14,479 bases of DNA, taken from positions 1 to 14,479 of the forward strand of contig JANQBS010000554.1 of assembly GCA_033085395.1 (NCBI GenBank). The letters are read 5' to 3'. Position 1 is the first letter of the stretch. Each line of letters starts with the position of its first letter. The position numbers were made by a program, and so were the translations under genes. Below, one piece after another: positions 1 to 8,677 of the stretch. The notes under the pieces are model-generated. The model saw only the letters and a list, made by a program, of their open reading frames with translations. It ran no database searches and was not told the DNA's origin. The stretch comes from Xanthoparmelia taractica (taxonomy: Eukaryota > Ascomycota > Lecanoromycetes > Lecanorales > Parmeliaceae).

Positions 1-305
1 AATTAAATAATTAATATTATAATAATTCTTTTGCTAAATTTATAGGCATTTAAACGTATTATAGAAATTATAATTTAGCTTTCTCTTCTAAGTCGAAATT
101 ATATAAATATTTATAAATCGAATATTAGTCTTCTATTAAATCGCCGGCAAATATATAAACGAATATCGATATTTTTATTATAAAAATTATTTAATTAGAC
201 TTTAAGAATAGAGCTAAATTAAGCACTAGTTTTAGCTTTCGTAAGTGAAATTACGCTTATATTTTATTACGATTTAAGTTAAATATAGCTAAGAATAAGA
301 AAAAG

Positions 306-668
306 TATACTAATTTAGATATTAATGTGATATTAATCGATAAATAATAACTTTTATTTCTATTGTCTAAGGTGAAAATTAAAAAGATATTATCTTCTCT
401 GCGTGTTAAAGGGCTTAATTCTACAATATATAATATCGATAAATATATGCTTATTTTAATGTATCTTTTAGATCTCAAAAGAGATAATAGTATAATTCTT
501 ATTTATATTATAAGAGAAATTTATTTAATTAATAGTTTAAAGATAAATCTTCTAATAAGAAATAATATTATAAAATTGAAGAAAATTATTCTTAATGTGA
601 GTAAAAACGAAGTATATATTAATAGTTATGATATTATTATTAAGATTATAATTTATAATATCGATTAA
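306..668 (+). pseudogene. Retropepsin-like protease segment of the Gypsy polyprotein
   Basis: The stretch 363-668 is open (101 codons) and lies in the same frame as the reverse transcriptase downstream, so it is a lucky stop-free piece of the polyprotein and not a gene of its own. Just upstream (about 306-344) the frame reads Y-T-N-L-D-I-N-V-I-L-I-D. This fits a retropepsin D-T-G ... L-I-D motif in which T and G were changed by RIP. The end of the open stretch reads L-K-I-N-L-L-I-R-N-N-I-I, resembling the conserved 'LIGxDIL' strand of these proteases. Assignment is moderate because the active-site region is degraded. Confidence 0.55.
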
Positions 669-1289
669 TATATAAAACGATTAATTCGAGTATAGAAAGT
701 ACTTATAATTATTTTACGAGCTTAGTAAATTCTATTTATAATTACGCTTAAGAATCTATCTAATAGAGACTTTATCTTCGAATCTATAAAGTAATATAAT
801 TTAATTATATATACTTATATAATTAATATTAATATTACTAATATAATTATTAAAAACGAGATTAATTATATTATATAAATTTTTAAGAAATTGCATTTAA
901 GAATATTATAGAAAGTCGATTACGAAAACGTCTTCTTTACTATAAAAATGCCTTTCTCGAATTAAGTAAAGAAAGTAGTTACTTTCGCCGCTATTATAAT
1001 AATAAGTTTAGCTAATAATTTCTCGTCTTTAATTAATTATATTTCGATTAATATCTCTATATAAATAACGAAATTAAAGCTTTCTAACGATATAATAATC
1101 TATAAAAATAAAGGAGAAAAATAGTAATTATCTAATTTAATTAATAAGTTTTCGTCTTTATAAAAGAATAAAGATTTTATTAAAGTATTATAAAATAAAT
1201 AAATAAAGCTTTCTTTATAGAATAATTAATAATTAAGACTATCTAGCAATAAGAGAGCGAAGATTTATTCTCTTAGACTAATAGATAAG

Positions 1290-1800
1290 ATAATAATTAA
1301 TAAAATCTTTAATGCTCTTTAATAGCAAGAGCGTCTAAAGTATATTAAGTAATTAACTTCGTTTAACTATCTCGTTTTCGTTATTTAAAAAACTTTATTA
1401 AACGATAAAAGAAGAGATAGGACTATAATTAATATTCGAGACTTAAACGATCTTATTATACTAGACGTTTATTTCGTGCTTCTTTAATTAGATATTATCT
1501 TAAAACTACTTAGCTATACGCATTTAATAATACTAAATATAATATTATTCTTCTATTAATAACTTATATATCTTAACTTTCGATATATACTTATAATAAT
1601 TACTCACCGCGAGTAAGAGATATTTAACGTTTCAATTATAAGCTATATAAACTTAATTATCTATATATAAAGAAGAATTAATTATATTCTAAGAGCTCTT
1701 AAGAACTTCGTATAAGCCTATATTAATAATATTATCGTTAATTTTAAAAGTTTCTCTAAGTATCTCTATTACTTAAGAAAACTTTTTTAATTTTTAATTA
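1290..1800 (+). pseudogene. Reverse transcriptase domain, RIP-mutated
   Basis: In the frame starting at 1422 the reading I-R-D-L-N-D-L (1434-1454) and D-V-Y (1464-1472) matches the RT segment 'DxRxLN ... PDxYPxP' of Ty3/Gypsy elements. The block Y-T-H-L followed by F-F-Y and T-H-R-E lies at about 1515-1610. The catalytic box at 1719-1730 reads Y-I-N-N where active elements have Y-x-D-D, so both metal-binding aspartates are now asparagine (GA-to-AA on this strand, the RIP signature). The box is exactly in frame with 1422. Stops such as TAA at 1485 sit where glutamine is expected. Confidence 0.85.
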
Positions 1801-2129
1801 AGTATAATATTTTAATCGCCTTTAAAAAAATCTTTTTAAGATATTTAAATATTAATCTATTTAATTAATATATTAATTCTTTAGAAATAATTATTATAGA
1901 TAATAAACTTAAAGCGATTATTAAGCTAAATTATCTCGTAATTCTTAAAGATTTAGAGTATTATCTTAATCTAATAGACTATCTCCGTAGCTTAATTTAT
2001 TATTATATATAGCTTATAGAGCCTTTATAGAATCTTAAGATAAGGCTTTTAAAAAAAGCTTCGTCGAAAGATAATTCTTATCGTATCTATTCTTTACGCT
2101 TTAAATTATCTCTATTAATTAAGCTAAAA

Positions 2130-2665
2130 TAAGCAAGTTTTAATAGTCTATAAATAGCATTATCTCGATCTTTTATACTTATTTATCACGATTTTAATAA
2201 ATTAATTTAAGTGAATTTAAATGCTTTAAAAGAATTCGATTTTAAAGTATAGATTTTCTATATTAAGAATAAAGAACTTAATTCTAACTCGAATAAATAA
2301 TCTTCCCGCACTGCAATTTAAATAATTAGATTTCTTTCTCGAGATCTAACTTAAGTTAAGAAGAACTACTAATTAATAGAGCTAGAAGTAGTAGACTTCG
2401 TCTAAGTACTTAAGAAAATAAGGTACTTAATAGACTCTTCGAAGTATATTACTATTATCTAGATAAATTATTCTATTATTCTAAACATTATAAGATAATT
2501 ATTAATTATCTCAATAAATTTCATTATAAGAATAAACGTTCGTCTTATTAGAGCTTCTTAATTTCTTAGATAATTTCGTCTCGATATTCGATATAAGTCT
2601 AAAAAAGAATATATCGTTCTAGATACGCTTTTAAGACTTGCGAGTGCTAATAGTAATAATATATT
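2130..2665 (+). pseudogene. RNase H domain, RIP-mutated
   Basis: The domain follows the RT connection segment, where the same frame reads Y-L-R-S at about 1977 and L-I-E-P-L at about 2013, typical of 'GYLR..I..YA.L..PL'. From 2133 the frame reads A-S-F-N-S-L, the usual 'aF..Lk..L' entry into the RNase H fold. The conserved T-D-H segment near 2463-2471 now reads I-N-Y, three changes all consistent with RIP. The C-terminal end keeps L-L-R-L-A-S at about 2622-2640, equivalent to the 'DaLSRl' motif with its aspartate codon still legible. No activity is expected. Confidence 0.75.
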
Positions 2666-2869
2666 TCTTTCTAACGAGTATAATAAGCTGAATACTCTCT
2701 TTATTACTACGCTTATAAAAATAAGTTCTATATTTCTTAAAGACCTCGAAAATAATTATAAGATAAACTTATTTTATATTAGAATCTTCGCCTTAATAAC
2801 TAAGAATAAGAATATTAACGAGAACGTTATCGATCTTTCTTTCGTTCGTGATAGACATATAAAAAACAC

Positions 2870-3560
2870 TATATAGAAGTATTAAAATCTTTTCTTTTAT
2901 ATTAGTAAGCTTATCGACGTATAGCGTCTTTATATATCTTAAAGTATAATTAAAATCGTTCTTGAAATAGCTTATAAAGATAATTATTTAGAATTTAAGA
3001 GATCTTATAAGAGAATTTCGAATATCTAATATATATATAAATTAATTAAATATCTCCGATAGTACATTAGATTTTATTCTTAATATCTTATTCTCTAAAT
3101 ACGCCGATATCGCTTATATAACTTTTTATAATTAATCGAGTTATCGTTAATATTATTTTATACACTTACTTTAGATTTTATTCTAATACTTTTAAAATTA
3201 GCAAATAAAGAATTCGATATTATTCTTTCTATAATAAATAAGTTTATAAAAAAGATAACTTTCGTATCTAAGAAAAAGGATTACTCTATCGCCTAATAAA
3301 CTATTATATTATTTAATAAACTTAATATTATGAATTAAGGAATTTTAAGGATTTTGCTTACGAATTGTAATAGAAAGTTTCTTTTTAAGCTTTAGTCGAA
3401 GCTCTTTAAAAAGCTCGAAATAAACTTATTTTATTTAATTATTTATTATTCTTAGATAAATAAAAGTAGCGAGAAAACTAATTAAACAGCGAAGATAGCA
3501 CTACGATTCTATCTATATATTATATAGAATTCCGCTCTCTAGCCGTTAGTTCTCTCACGA
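2870..3560 (+). pseudogene. Integrase domain, DD35E with second aspartate lost
   Basis: The catalytic core is in frame with the RT. The first acidic residue sits in T-L-D-F-I (GAT at 3174-3176). The second is in T-N-C-N (AAT at 3363-3365), where active enzymes have T-D-x-D. The third is in S-E-K-T-N (GAG at 3471-3473). The second and third are 36 codons apart, so exactly 35 residues separate them, the DD35E spacing of retroviral-type integrases. The upstream zinc-binding HHCC region (about 2960-3090) is visible but its histidines and cysteines mostly read tyrosine. The loss of the second aspartate by G-to-A change makes it inactive. Confidence 0.85.
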
Positions 3561-4064
3561 ATATAAGCTCTACTTAATAACTCGATCTTAACTACGATTA
3601 ATAAAACTCTTAACGAACTAGCTTACGAATTTTAATTTAATAGATTACTTGATCTACTTAGAGAAGCCACTATATCTCTATTACAGCCTATCGTTACCCA
3701 CATTTAAATAGCTAATATCATCTCGTTTACTTAGATAAATTAAAAATATTACTATAATAGAAAGCATTAATTAATATTTCTTAAGTAGAGCGATTAAGCT
3801 TATTTACGACTATATAAGAACTATTTTATCTCTATTACTACTGCTATTATTATTAAGCTATCTCAGTAGTATATCGACTTATTCGAAATATTATAGAAGA
3901 TCGATAAATAGACTTATAAATTAGCTATCTTAGGGTATTAAAATATATATTTAATCTTTAATATTACTTAATTAAAGCTTATTCCTACTTCTAACTCTAA
4001 TTCGTATAATTATTTTATCTTTAATTAGTTAGATAATGTGTATGTAAAAGAAGATATTAATAAG

Positions 4065-4245
4065 TATAAGTTTTGGGAAGTAGAGCGAATTCTTAATAAG
4101 CGAGTTATTCGAAAAAGTAGAGGCTTTGCTACGTAGTATCTTATTAGATAATTAAGATACGGGCCTAAATATAATTAGTAATATAACGCCAGAGATCTTA
4201 TCAACTCCGATGACTTAGTATAGCAATATAAGAATATAATCGCTA
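4065..4245 (+). pseudogene. C-terminal chromodomain of the Gypsy element
   Basis: The frame starting at 4071 reads F-W-E-V-E-R-I-L-N-K-R, then G-F-A-T, Y-L-I-R, G-P, Y-N and D-L-I-N. These match the chromodomain pattern of chromovirus integrases ('yeVE.Il..R...g....YLVkW.Gy....tWe....l'). Stops at the expected glutamine or tryptophan codons (about 4137, 4152 and 4176) show RIP damage. Damage is lighter than upstream: TGG, TTG and GGG triplets survive here. In active chromoviruses this domain guides insertion to heterochromatin by binding methylated histone H3; that role is family knowledge. Confidence 0.8.
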
Positions 4246-4515
4246 CTACTAATGTCGTTTGAATTACGATATCTTCGTAAGCCTAAAAAAATACACTTAA
4301 TATTATAGCAAATACTATATTCTTATGACACTCGCATCACACTTATTTATCTCATCGCTATATTTAAACGACTTAACGAGTATTATTAATCGAGAATTAT
4401 TCTTCTTTATTTAATAGCGTTTATATAATTATTAAAGAAAGATATCAATTAATAATTATATTATTGTTATTATATATTCTAACTATTTCTACATTATATA
4501 TTTTTAGCGATATCT

Positions 4516-4541
4516 AAGCAAGCGAGGTCGCTTGTTTTTTT
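4516..4541 (+). other. GC-rich hairpin followed by a T run
   Basis: CAAGCGA (4519-4525) and TCGCTTG (4528-4534) form a perfect 7-bp stem around GG, extendable by A-T and G-U pairs into the T run at 4535-4541. It directly follows the candidate pol stop and precedes the LTR. It stands out because the surroundings are strongly AT-rich. It may belong to the 3' non-coding part of the retroelement; function unknown. Confidence 0.45.
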
Positions 4542-4559
4542 CTTATTATTGTGGAATAT

Positions 4560-4719
4560 TGTCACGGTTTTTCTGTATATTAAAGGCATTTCGAAAGATC
4601 GAGGAAGGAACGGGGAAGCTAGGCCAAATTTGTATTAGTTTCCCAGCAGATCTCCGCCACTGCGGCCCTTAGAATTCAACAACTTTTCAACTATCAATCC
4701 CAGACTATTTTCCATGACA
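4560..4719 (+). repeat. Candidate 3' LTR of the Gypsy element (160 bp)
   Basis: The segment starts TGTCACGG and ends CCATGACA. The ends are perfect 5-bp inverted repeats (TGTCA/TGACA), and 7 of 8 bases match as inverted repeats; the single difference is the G-to-A that RIP would make. It begins 315 bp after the chromodomain, the right place for a 3' LTR, and is preceded by a purine-biased GTGGAATA that could be a decayed polypurine tract. Unlike the internal region it keeps many CA dinucleotides. The partner LTR is outside the window, so identity cannot be confirmed here. Confidence 0.5.
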
Positions 4720-6006
4720 AGGATAATGGAATTCGCCTGGAAAGATTAGAATGTGGTTCTTTTTATGAGTACTGTATCGAATAATTGAAAAATAGTGAAA
4801 CGTCTTCGTCGCAGATTAGTAAAAACAGCTACAAATGCACGTATTTCTCGTGCTATCTTTGGAGAAATAACTACAAAAGAGCTAAATATCCCCGAGTTTA
4901 TTAATATATATAATTATTTCATGAACGGGGTGAATTATACTAATTAATTGCGATGTTATTATAATATATAACGGGTACACGTTAAGAGTTGAAAATTATT
5001 GTGATATTTCTTATTGAATAGCACTATCGTAAATAGCTATCTTCTTTATTATTATATATCTAAATAATCAAAATATTAGCCTAGGACTTATTATAGCCAG
5101 CGAGAATTTCGTGTTAAACTTGCTAGTCAATTATTCGAGCACTCGAAGCGATTCTCGAGAAGGCTCTGTTCTATTAAGATCTCTCTATCTGTATAAGTTT
5201 ATTTAATAGCTGCTATAAATTATGATAGGCTTATTCGTATAGGGGATAAGAATAAGATATGCGTTCCTTGCTTGTGTGCTGAGAGAACTATTTCTTCGAT
5301 ACGGCCTAGAAAGATATTAACGAAGTTGTCGAATAATTCGGTTAGATCTCACGATATAAACAAAAGGAAAAGACGAGAGCGAGTCCCAAGGGTCCTATAT
5401 GGCTATAAGCTATATAAGATTCATATATATAATCATATGAGATACTGGAATGATCACATAGCTGTAATTCCAAGTATGTAGAATTTTGGTGGAGGATGCC
5501 AAGACTTATTGCACCCCAGGCGCCAGCCGATGGGATAGACCACTTAAGAAGGTTGTGACGTTTGAGCCAATCCTTCGTCTTTTCCATGCCTTTCGCCGTC
5601 CCGCTATTCAATCTGATCGATACATAGATATAAGTGCTTGCGCGCTATTGGATAACAGACAACGAGGGTTTTCATTGAGTGCCAGTGTGATCACCCTAGC
5701 GACCTTTTACTTAATCATTGAGCAAAATCCTGGAGACGGCCTTTGGGCATCTTCTAATCACTCTACTGAAACAGGAGCTTGCTACGTGATGATGGCGAAC
5801 GCTATGTTGCCGGGGCATCAAAGACAGGGCTTAGCCGCCAATAAGCAAGGAATTTTGGTATAAATGTACCCGAGGACGAGTAAAGAATTTATTGGCATCA
5901 AGGACTGTCCAGACTAGCTAGAAAGATTCAGATCAACCCGCCTTGGCAAAAAACTACCGTCAGAGCAGCCAATCCAACCTTATAGGCTCTACAATATACT
6001 TCGCGA
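4720..6006. other. Intergenic, AT-rich relic grading into normal DNA; no gene supported
   Basis: From 4720 to about 5480 the DNA is AT-rich with partial loss of CA and TG, probably older repeat remains that I cannot classify. From about 5480 to 6006 composition is ordinary. An open + frame at 5486-5863 and an open minus frame at 5342-5611 overlap each other. Neither shows a recognisable domain, and the plus frame has no ATG in its first 300 bases. I do not call either a gene. Confidence 0.6.
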
Positions 6007-6906
6007 TTACTCAAAATTCCCAACAGTCCACTGGTAAATATCCGCATTATCCCACAAATCCACCATTTCCCTCGCTGTCCTCAGATCCTGCATCGTCACG
6101 TTAGTACCTGCTTGCATGTTCGTGAAAATCAGCGCCGCTTCTGCTACCGTCAACTCCCTAGTATTAATACTTCCAACAGTCCAGTCATACATCTCCTCCT
6201 CATCCTCGATGTCCATCACTGTTCTCAATTCCTCCATTGTCACGTTGGTCCCTGCTTGGCTGTTCGTAGCAGCCAGCGCCGCTTGCGCCGCTGTCAGTCT
6301 TCTGGTAGTCCCTGGCTGCATATCACCTTGTACTCGTGCTGACGCTGATGCCGCTGATGCCGCTGGTGGCGGTGGTGGTGGTGGTGGAGGAGGAGGTGAT
6401 GGTAGTGGTTGTGACAATCCTACTACTGTCGCTGCTGCTGCGCTCCTCGTCACCCTTCCCTGAACAGCCCTCACCTTCTTAACAAACGCCGGCATGTCAA
6501 TAACAACACCCCGCGCTGCCCTCGCCCCCTCCACCTGCCCCACCTCCACCCCCCTCACCTTCGTAATAAACGCATCCTCCATCGCCTTCTCCTCCCCCTC
6601 CTCCATCCCAGCCGAACTTACCGTCATCGTCTCCCAATCAGAATCCGACCACGAAGCCGTTTCAGGATCAGCAAGAACGCGAAGACTTGCACGCATCGAG
6701 GACTCCTCGATGGCCGCCTGCCGAATCTTCAGCGCCGCTTGCTCGACGTTCAAGGCGGCGCGGCGGAGCATGACTTCTGAGTCTGGGTCCGGTAGGCCGC
6801 GGAGGTCATTGCGGTTCTTCAGGTCTCGGCGGTTGGGGCGGCGCTTGGTGCCGATTACCTCTTTTGGCGTCAGTATGGGCAGTTTTTTGTTGGATTCGGA
6901 TGTCAT
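6007..6906 (-). CDS. Hypothetical protein with poly-proline run and internal duplication
   Basis: A single-exon 299-aa protein that I do not recognise. The start is placed at the ATG at 6906: it has a good context (CAAACACAATG) and a CT/CA-rich fungal leader in front, whereas the open frame further upstream to 7206 has no such leader. Visible regions are a basic N-terminus (residues 20-36), an Ala/Glu-rich helix-like stretch (46-80), an acidic patch (101-110), an eleven-proline run (171-181) and Ala/Ser-rich sequence (182-190). Two tandem copies of a ~47-residue unit follow (202-247 and 250-298). Both copies share L-T-x-A, Q-A-G-T-N-V-T-M and D/Y-x-W-T-V-G, and the protein ends one residue after the second. 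No signal peptide or membrane segment is seen. Function unknown. Confidence 0.7.
   Translation of the reverse strand: MTSESNKKLPILTPKEVIGTKRRPNRRDLKNRNDLRGLPDPDSEVMLRRAALNVEQAALKIRQAAIEESSMRASLRVLADPETASWSDSDWETMTVSSAGMEEGEEKAMEDAFITKVRGVEVGQVEGARAARGVVIDMPAFVKKVRAVQGRVTRSAAAATVVGLSQPLPSPPPPPPPPPPPAASAASASARVQGDMQPGTTRRLTAAQAALAATNSQAGTNVTMEELRTVMDIEDEEEMYDWTVGSINTRELTVAEAALIFTNMQAGTNVTMQDLRTAREMVDLWDNADIYQWTVGNFE
6364..6396 (-). repeat. Triplet microsatellite encoding the poly-proline run
   Basis: A run of GGT/GGC/GGA triplets on the + strand encodes eleven consecutive prolines on the minus strand (residues 171-181 of the hypothetical protein). Such runs change length easily, so the linker before the duplicated C-terminal units may vary between strains. 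Confidence 0.85.
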
Positions 6907-7718
6907 TGTGTTTGATGGTTTTCTGCGCGGTATATATATGTGTGTGTGTGGGAGAGTGTGAGATAGATTTGAAGAGAGAATTCGGTATGAGAGGCGTGTA
7001 TATGCTCTCTGATGCATCGTTCGATGCAGACGAGAGGGTTCATTTCCGACGCTGAAAGGGCAACAATGGCGAACAAGAGATCCTTTATCCGAACCCAACA
7101 AGCATTCTTCCATACTTAAAGGCTTTCTTCCTTTTCGACTCGGAGATGAGAAAGACGATTGACAAAGAGACAAAGCACAAGGGTTTCCATATTTAGAAAC
7201 GCACACATGCTCGTTAGATTTGGAAAGACAAGGTCCGCTGACTGAAACAATGGGAGAATTTTTGGAAAATTGATCGACTTGATAATTCAGTCTTGGAGAT
7301 CCAGGAATTGGCAGCTTTGCTCGGCAATAAATAGGACCACAAACAAAGACTCAGAACAGTATTTCCAGCTTTTCCAAAATTTGAACCAAACGAAAAAGGG
7401 GCTGCTATTCCTGCAGGACTTGGGCAAATGTTCCTGTCACTCATTGATTCAAAGACTCTTCGTAGGAAGGAGATATAGAAAACACGCAGTAGATCGAAAA
7501 TCTGATTGAGTCTTGAATCGAGCCGTTCTCACCTTCATTTGCCCTTGAGATGCACCTAAGCTTGTCAAGAATATATTCAACAGTTCTCCCCTTGCACCAA
7601 GTCCGCTAGATTATCAAGAATCAACAGCACGAGATCGAACACTGGCATTGCAATCTTTCCCTACCTTATCTATCCGCTCCAACCTAACATCCTCCCAAAC
7701 CCCCTAGCCCAACCACCC
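6907..7718. other. Intergenic region with compound TA/TG microsatellite in the leader
   Basis: Immediately upstream of the 6906 start is a (TA)n(TG)n tract at 6931-6950 and a CT-rich stretch (on the minus strand) up to about 6980, a likely 5' leader. The remainder to 7718, which also holds the 3' flank of the next gene, contains only short overlapping open frames without recognisable features. Confidence 0.5.
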
Positions 7719-8306
7719 TCAGCGACATGCCATTTTCAAATACTCCTCCAGCTCCCCGCGACTGCCTCCCTGAACGTCCAGCAAAACCCACACAGCCTCA
7801 ATCTCATCCGCCGTAGTAGACTTGACATCGCAACCTAGAAACGTCAGCGCGACAGCTACATCCTCTTCAATGAACCTATCTTTCACATTGAGGCCGCCGA
7901 ACGGGACCTCCAACGTATTCGCATCTGACCTCAAGCTCTGCGCCCGCTCATGAAAGGCAGAGAGACCCGCTTCGAAGTCAGCCAAGCTGGGAATGGGACG
8001 GGAACCCGAAACTTGCTGCATGAGTATCTGCAGTGGATTCTGTGGAGCCGGTGGTGCGCGGTGGTTGTTGATGGGTTTGTGTATGGCTTTCATTCTAGCT
8101 TTCAGAAATATAGTGAGCGCGACTAGCTTTCTGTGAGCGTTTTGGAAGACTGCGGATTCCTTGGGGTTTGACCGAATGGTTTCCCAGAGACGGCTGCAGT
8201 CTTGATGATAGTGCTGTTGTTGCTGCTCGGAGAAGCGGAGTTTGGCGTTGAGCATGTGCTCTGGGCGCACGAGGTGGCCGAGAGGCGTGGCGAGGGCTGT
8301 GTTCAT
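7719..8306 (-). CDS. Hypothetical protein, 195 aa
   Basis: A single-exon protein that I do not recognise. The start ATG at 8306 has a good context (CCAAAATGAAC). Upstream on the minus strand (8310-8420) is a CT-rich stretch typical of fungal promoters and leaders, which supports this start. The protein is mostly hydrophilic and predicted helical: a Gln-rich segment Q-Q-Q-Q-H at residues 28-32, a helical stretch to about residue 75, a Pro-rich linker near 84-90, and a more acidic C-terminal half with E-E-D-V-A-V-A-L-T-F near 147. There is no signal peptide or membrane segment. It lies 812 bp from the next minus-strand gene downstream and 371 bp from the end of the permease gene. A lineage-restricted gene is plausible; I assign no function. 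Confidence 0.65.
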   Translation of the reverse strand: MNTALATPLGHLVRPEHMLNAKLRFSEQQQQHYHQDCSRLWETIRSNPKESAVFQNAHRKLVALTIFLKARMKAIHKPINNHRAPPAPQNPLQILMQQVSGSRPIPSLADFEAGLSAFHERAQSLRSDANTLEVPFGGLNVKDRFIEEDVAVALTFLGCDVKSTTADEIEAVWVLLDVQGGSRGELEEYLKMACR

Positions 8307-8677
8307 TTTGGGTTCAGTAGCTTTTATGGACTCTCGTGGCTTGTTGTTAAGCTGTTGAGGAGGATAGGGTGGTCTGAGGTTAGAGTGGAAGGAAGAAGAG
8401 CGAGGAGTGTGGCCTGCTGAAGTAATGAAGAAAATGTCCTTTGTTCATCGACAATGACATTGTTGTGATACGCCACTTTTCTCTTTGTAAGAGATCGGAG
8501 ACGACAGGTACAGGTGCGAAAATCTAATAGCAGTCTAATGAGCTATGGACAAAGAAAATACCTTGGAATTTGGCGGATCTTGCAGTCCACGAGCTTTGTC
8601 GATGACTAGCCAGTGATTACAATCGATTTCCGAATTTCCAGTCTCACCATACTGCTCTTGCGCCGAGAAACAGTAGA
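8307..8677. other. Intergenic; CT-rich leader of the 195-aa gene, otherwise nothing seen
   Basis: 8310-8420 is purine-rich on the + strand, that is CT-rich on the coding (minus) strand, as expected for the promoter or leader of the downstream hypothetical gene. The rest is the 3' flank of the permease gene; no gene or repeat is visible. Confidence 0.5.

Larger units (their letters stand above)
3..4517 (+). pseudogene. pol: Gypsy polyprotein (pol) remnant, single frame, many stops
   Basis: The remnant of the Pol polyprotein runs in one frame across the left third of the window. Domains found in that frame are protease (about 306-668), reverse transcriptase (about 1290-1800), RNase H (about 2130-2665), integrase (about 2870-3560) and chromodomain (4065-4245). 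The possible natural stop is TAA at 4515-4517, just before a hairpin, but it could also be a mutated glutamine codon. Many in-frame stops and lost catalytic residues make it non-functional. Conservation of frame over more than 4 kb shows that point mutation, not indels, killed it. The true N-terminus is outside the window. Confidence 0.85.
1..4719 (+). mobile_element. RIP-inactivated Ty3/Gypsy chromovirus, 3' portion
   Basis: This is the 3' part of an LTR retrotransposon; the 5' LTR and gag lie before the window. Reading + strand codons that start at multiples of 3 gives, in order, aspartic protease, reverse transcriptase, RNase H, integrase and chromodomain. That is the Ty3/Gypsy gene order with the C-terminal chromodomain of chromoviruses. 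The reading is broken by many stops, mostly where CAA, CAG or TGG codons would be expected. CA and TG are nearly absent and TA is abundant from 1 to about 4250, as RIP (C-to-T at CpA on either strand) produces. No net frameshift separates the domains, so decay was by substitution. A candidate 3' LTR follows at 4560. The family assignment rests on protein motifs read by eye. Confidence 0.88.

Noticed and set aside
257..478. 73-codon open minus frame
   Set aside because: Antisense to the retroelement protease remnant in AT-rich DNA; composition alone explains it.
363..668. A standalone 101-aa gene in the AT-rich block
   Set aside because: It is in the same frame as the Gypsy reverse transcriptase and resembles a retropepsin region, so it is a stop-free fragment of the polyprotein.
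5342..5611. 89-codon open minus frame starting M-N-S-G-T
   Set aside because: No family resemblance, it runs into AT-rich relic DNA, and no leader or splice structure extends it.
5486..5863. 125-codon open + frame in the intergenic region
   Set aside because: It begins at a TTG and has no ATG until near its end, no recognisable domain, and overlaps another open frame on the other strand. Chance openness is the simplest explanation.
6112..6961. Plus-strand open frames opposite the poly-proline gene
   Set aside because: They read mirror low-complexity sequence (poly-Gly opposite poly-Pro) and have no domain or leader; they are antisense shadows.
6907..7206. N-terminal extension of the poly-proline protein up to 7206
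   Set aside because: The extension is open but crosses a TA/TG microsatellite and a CT-rich leader-like stretch. The ATG at 6906 has the better context.
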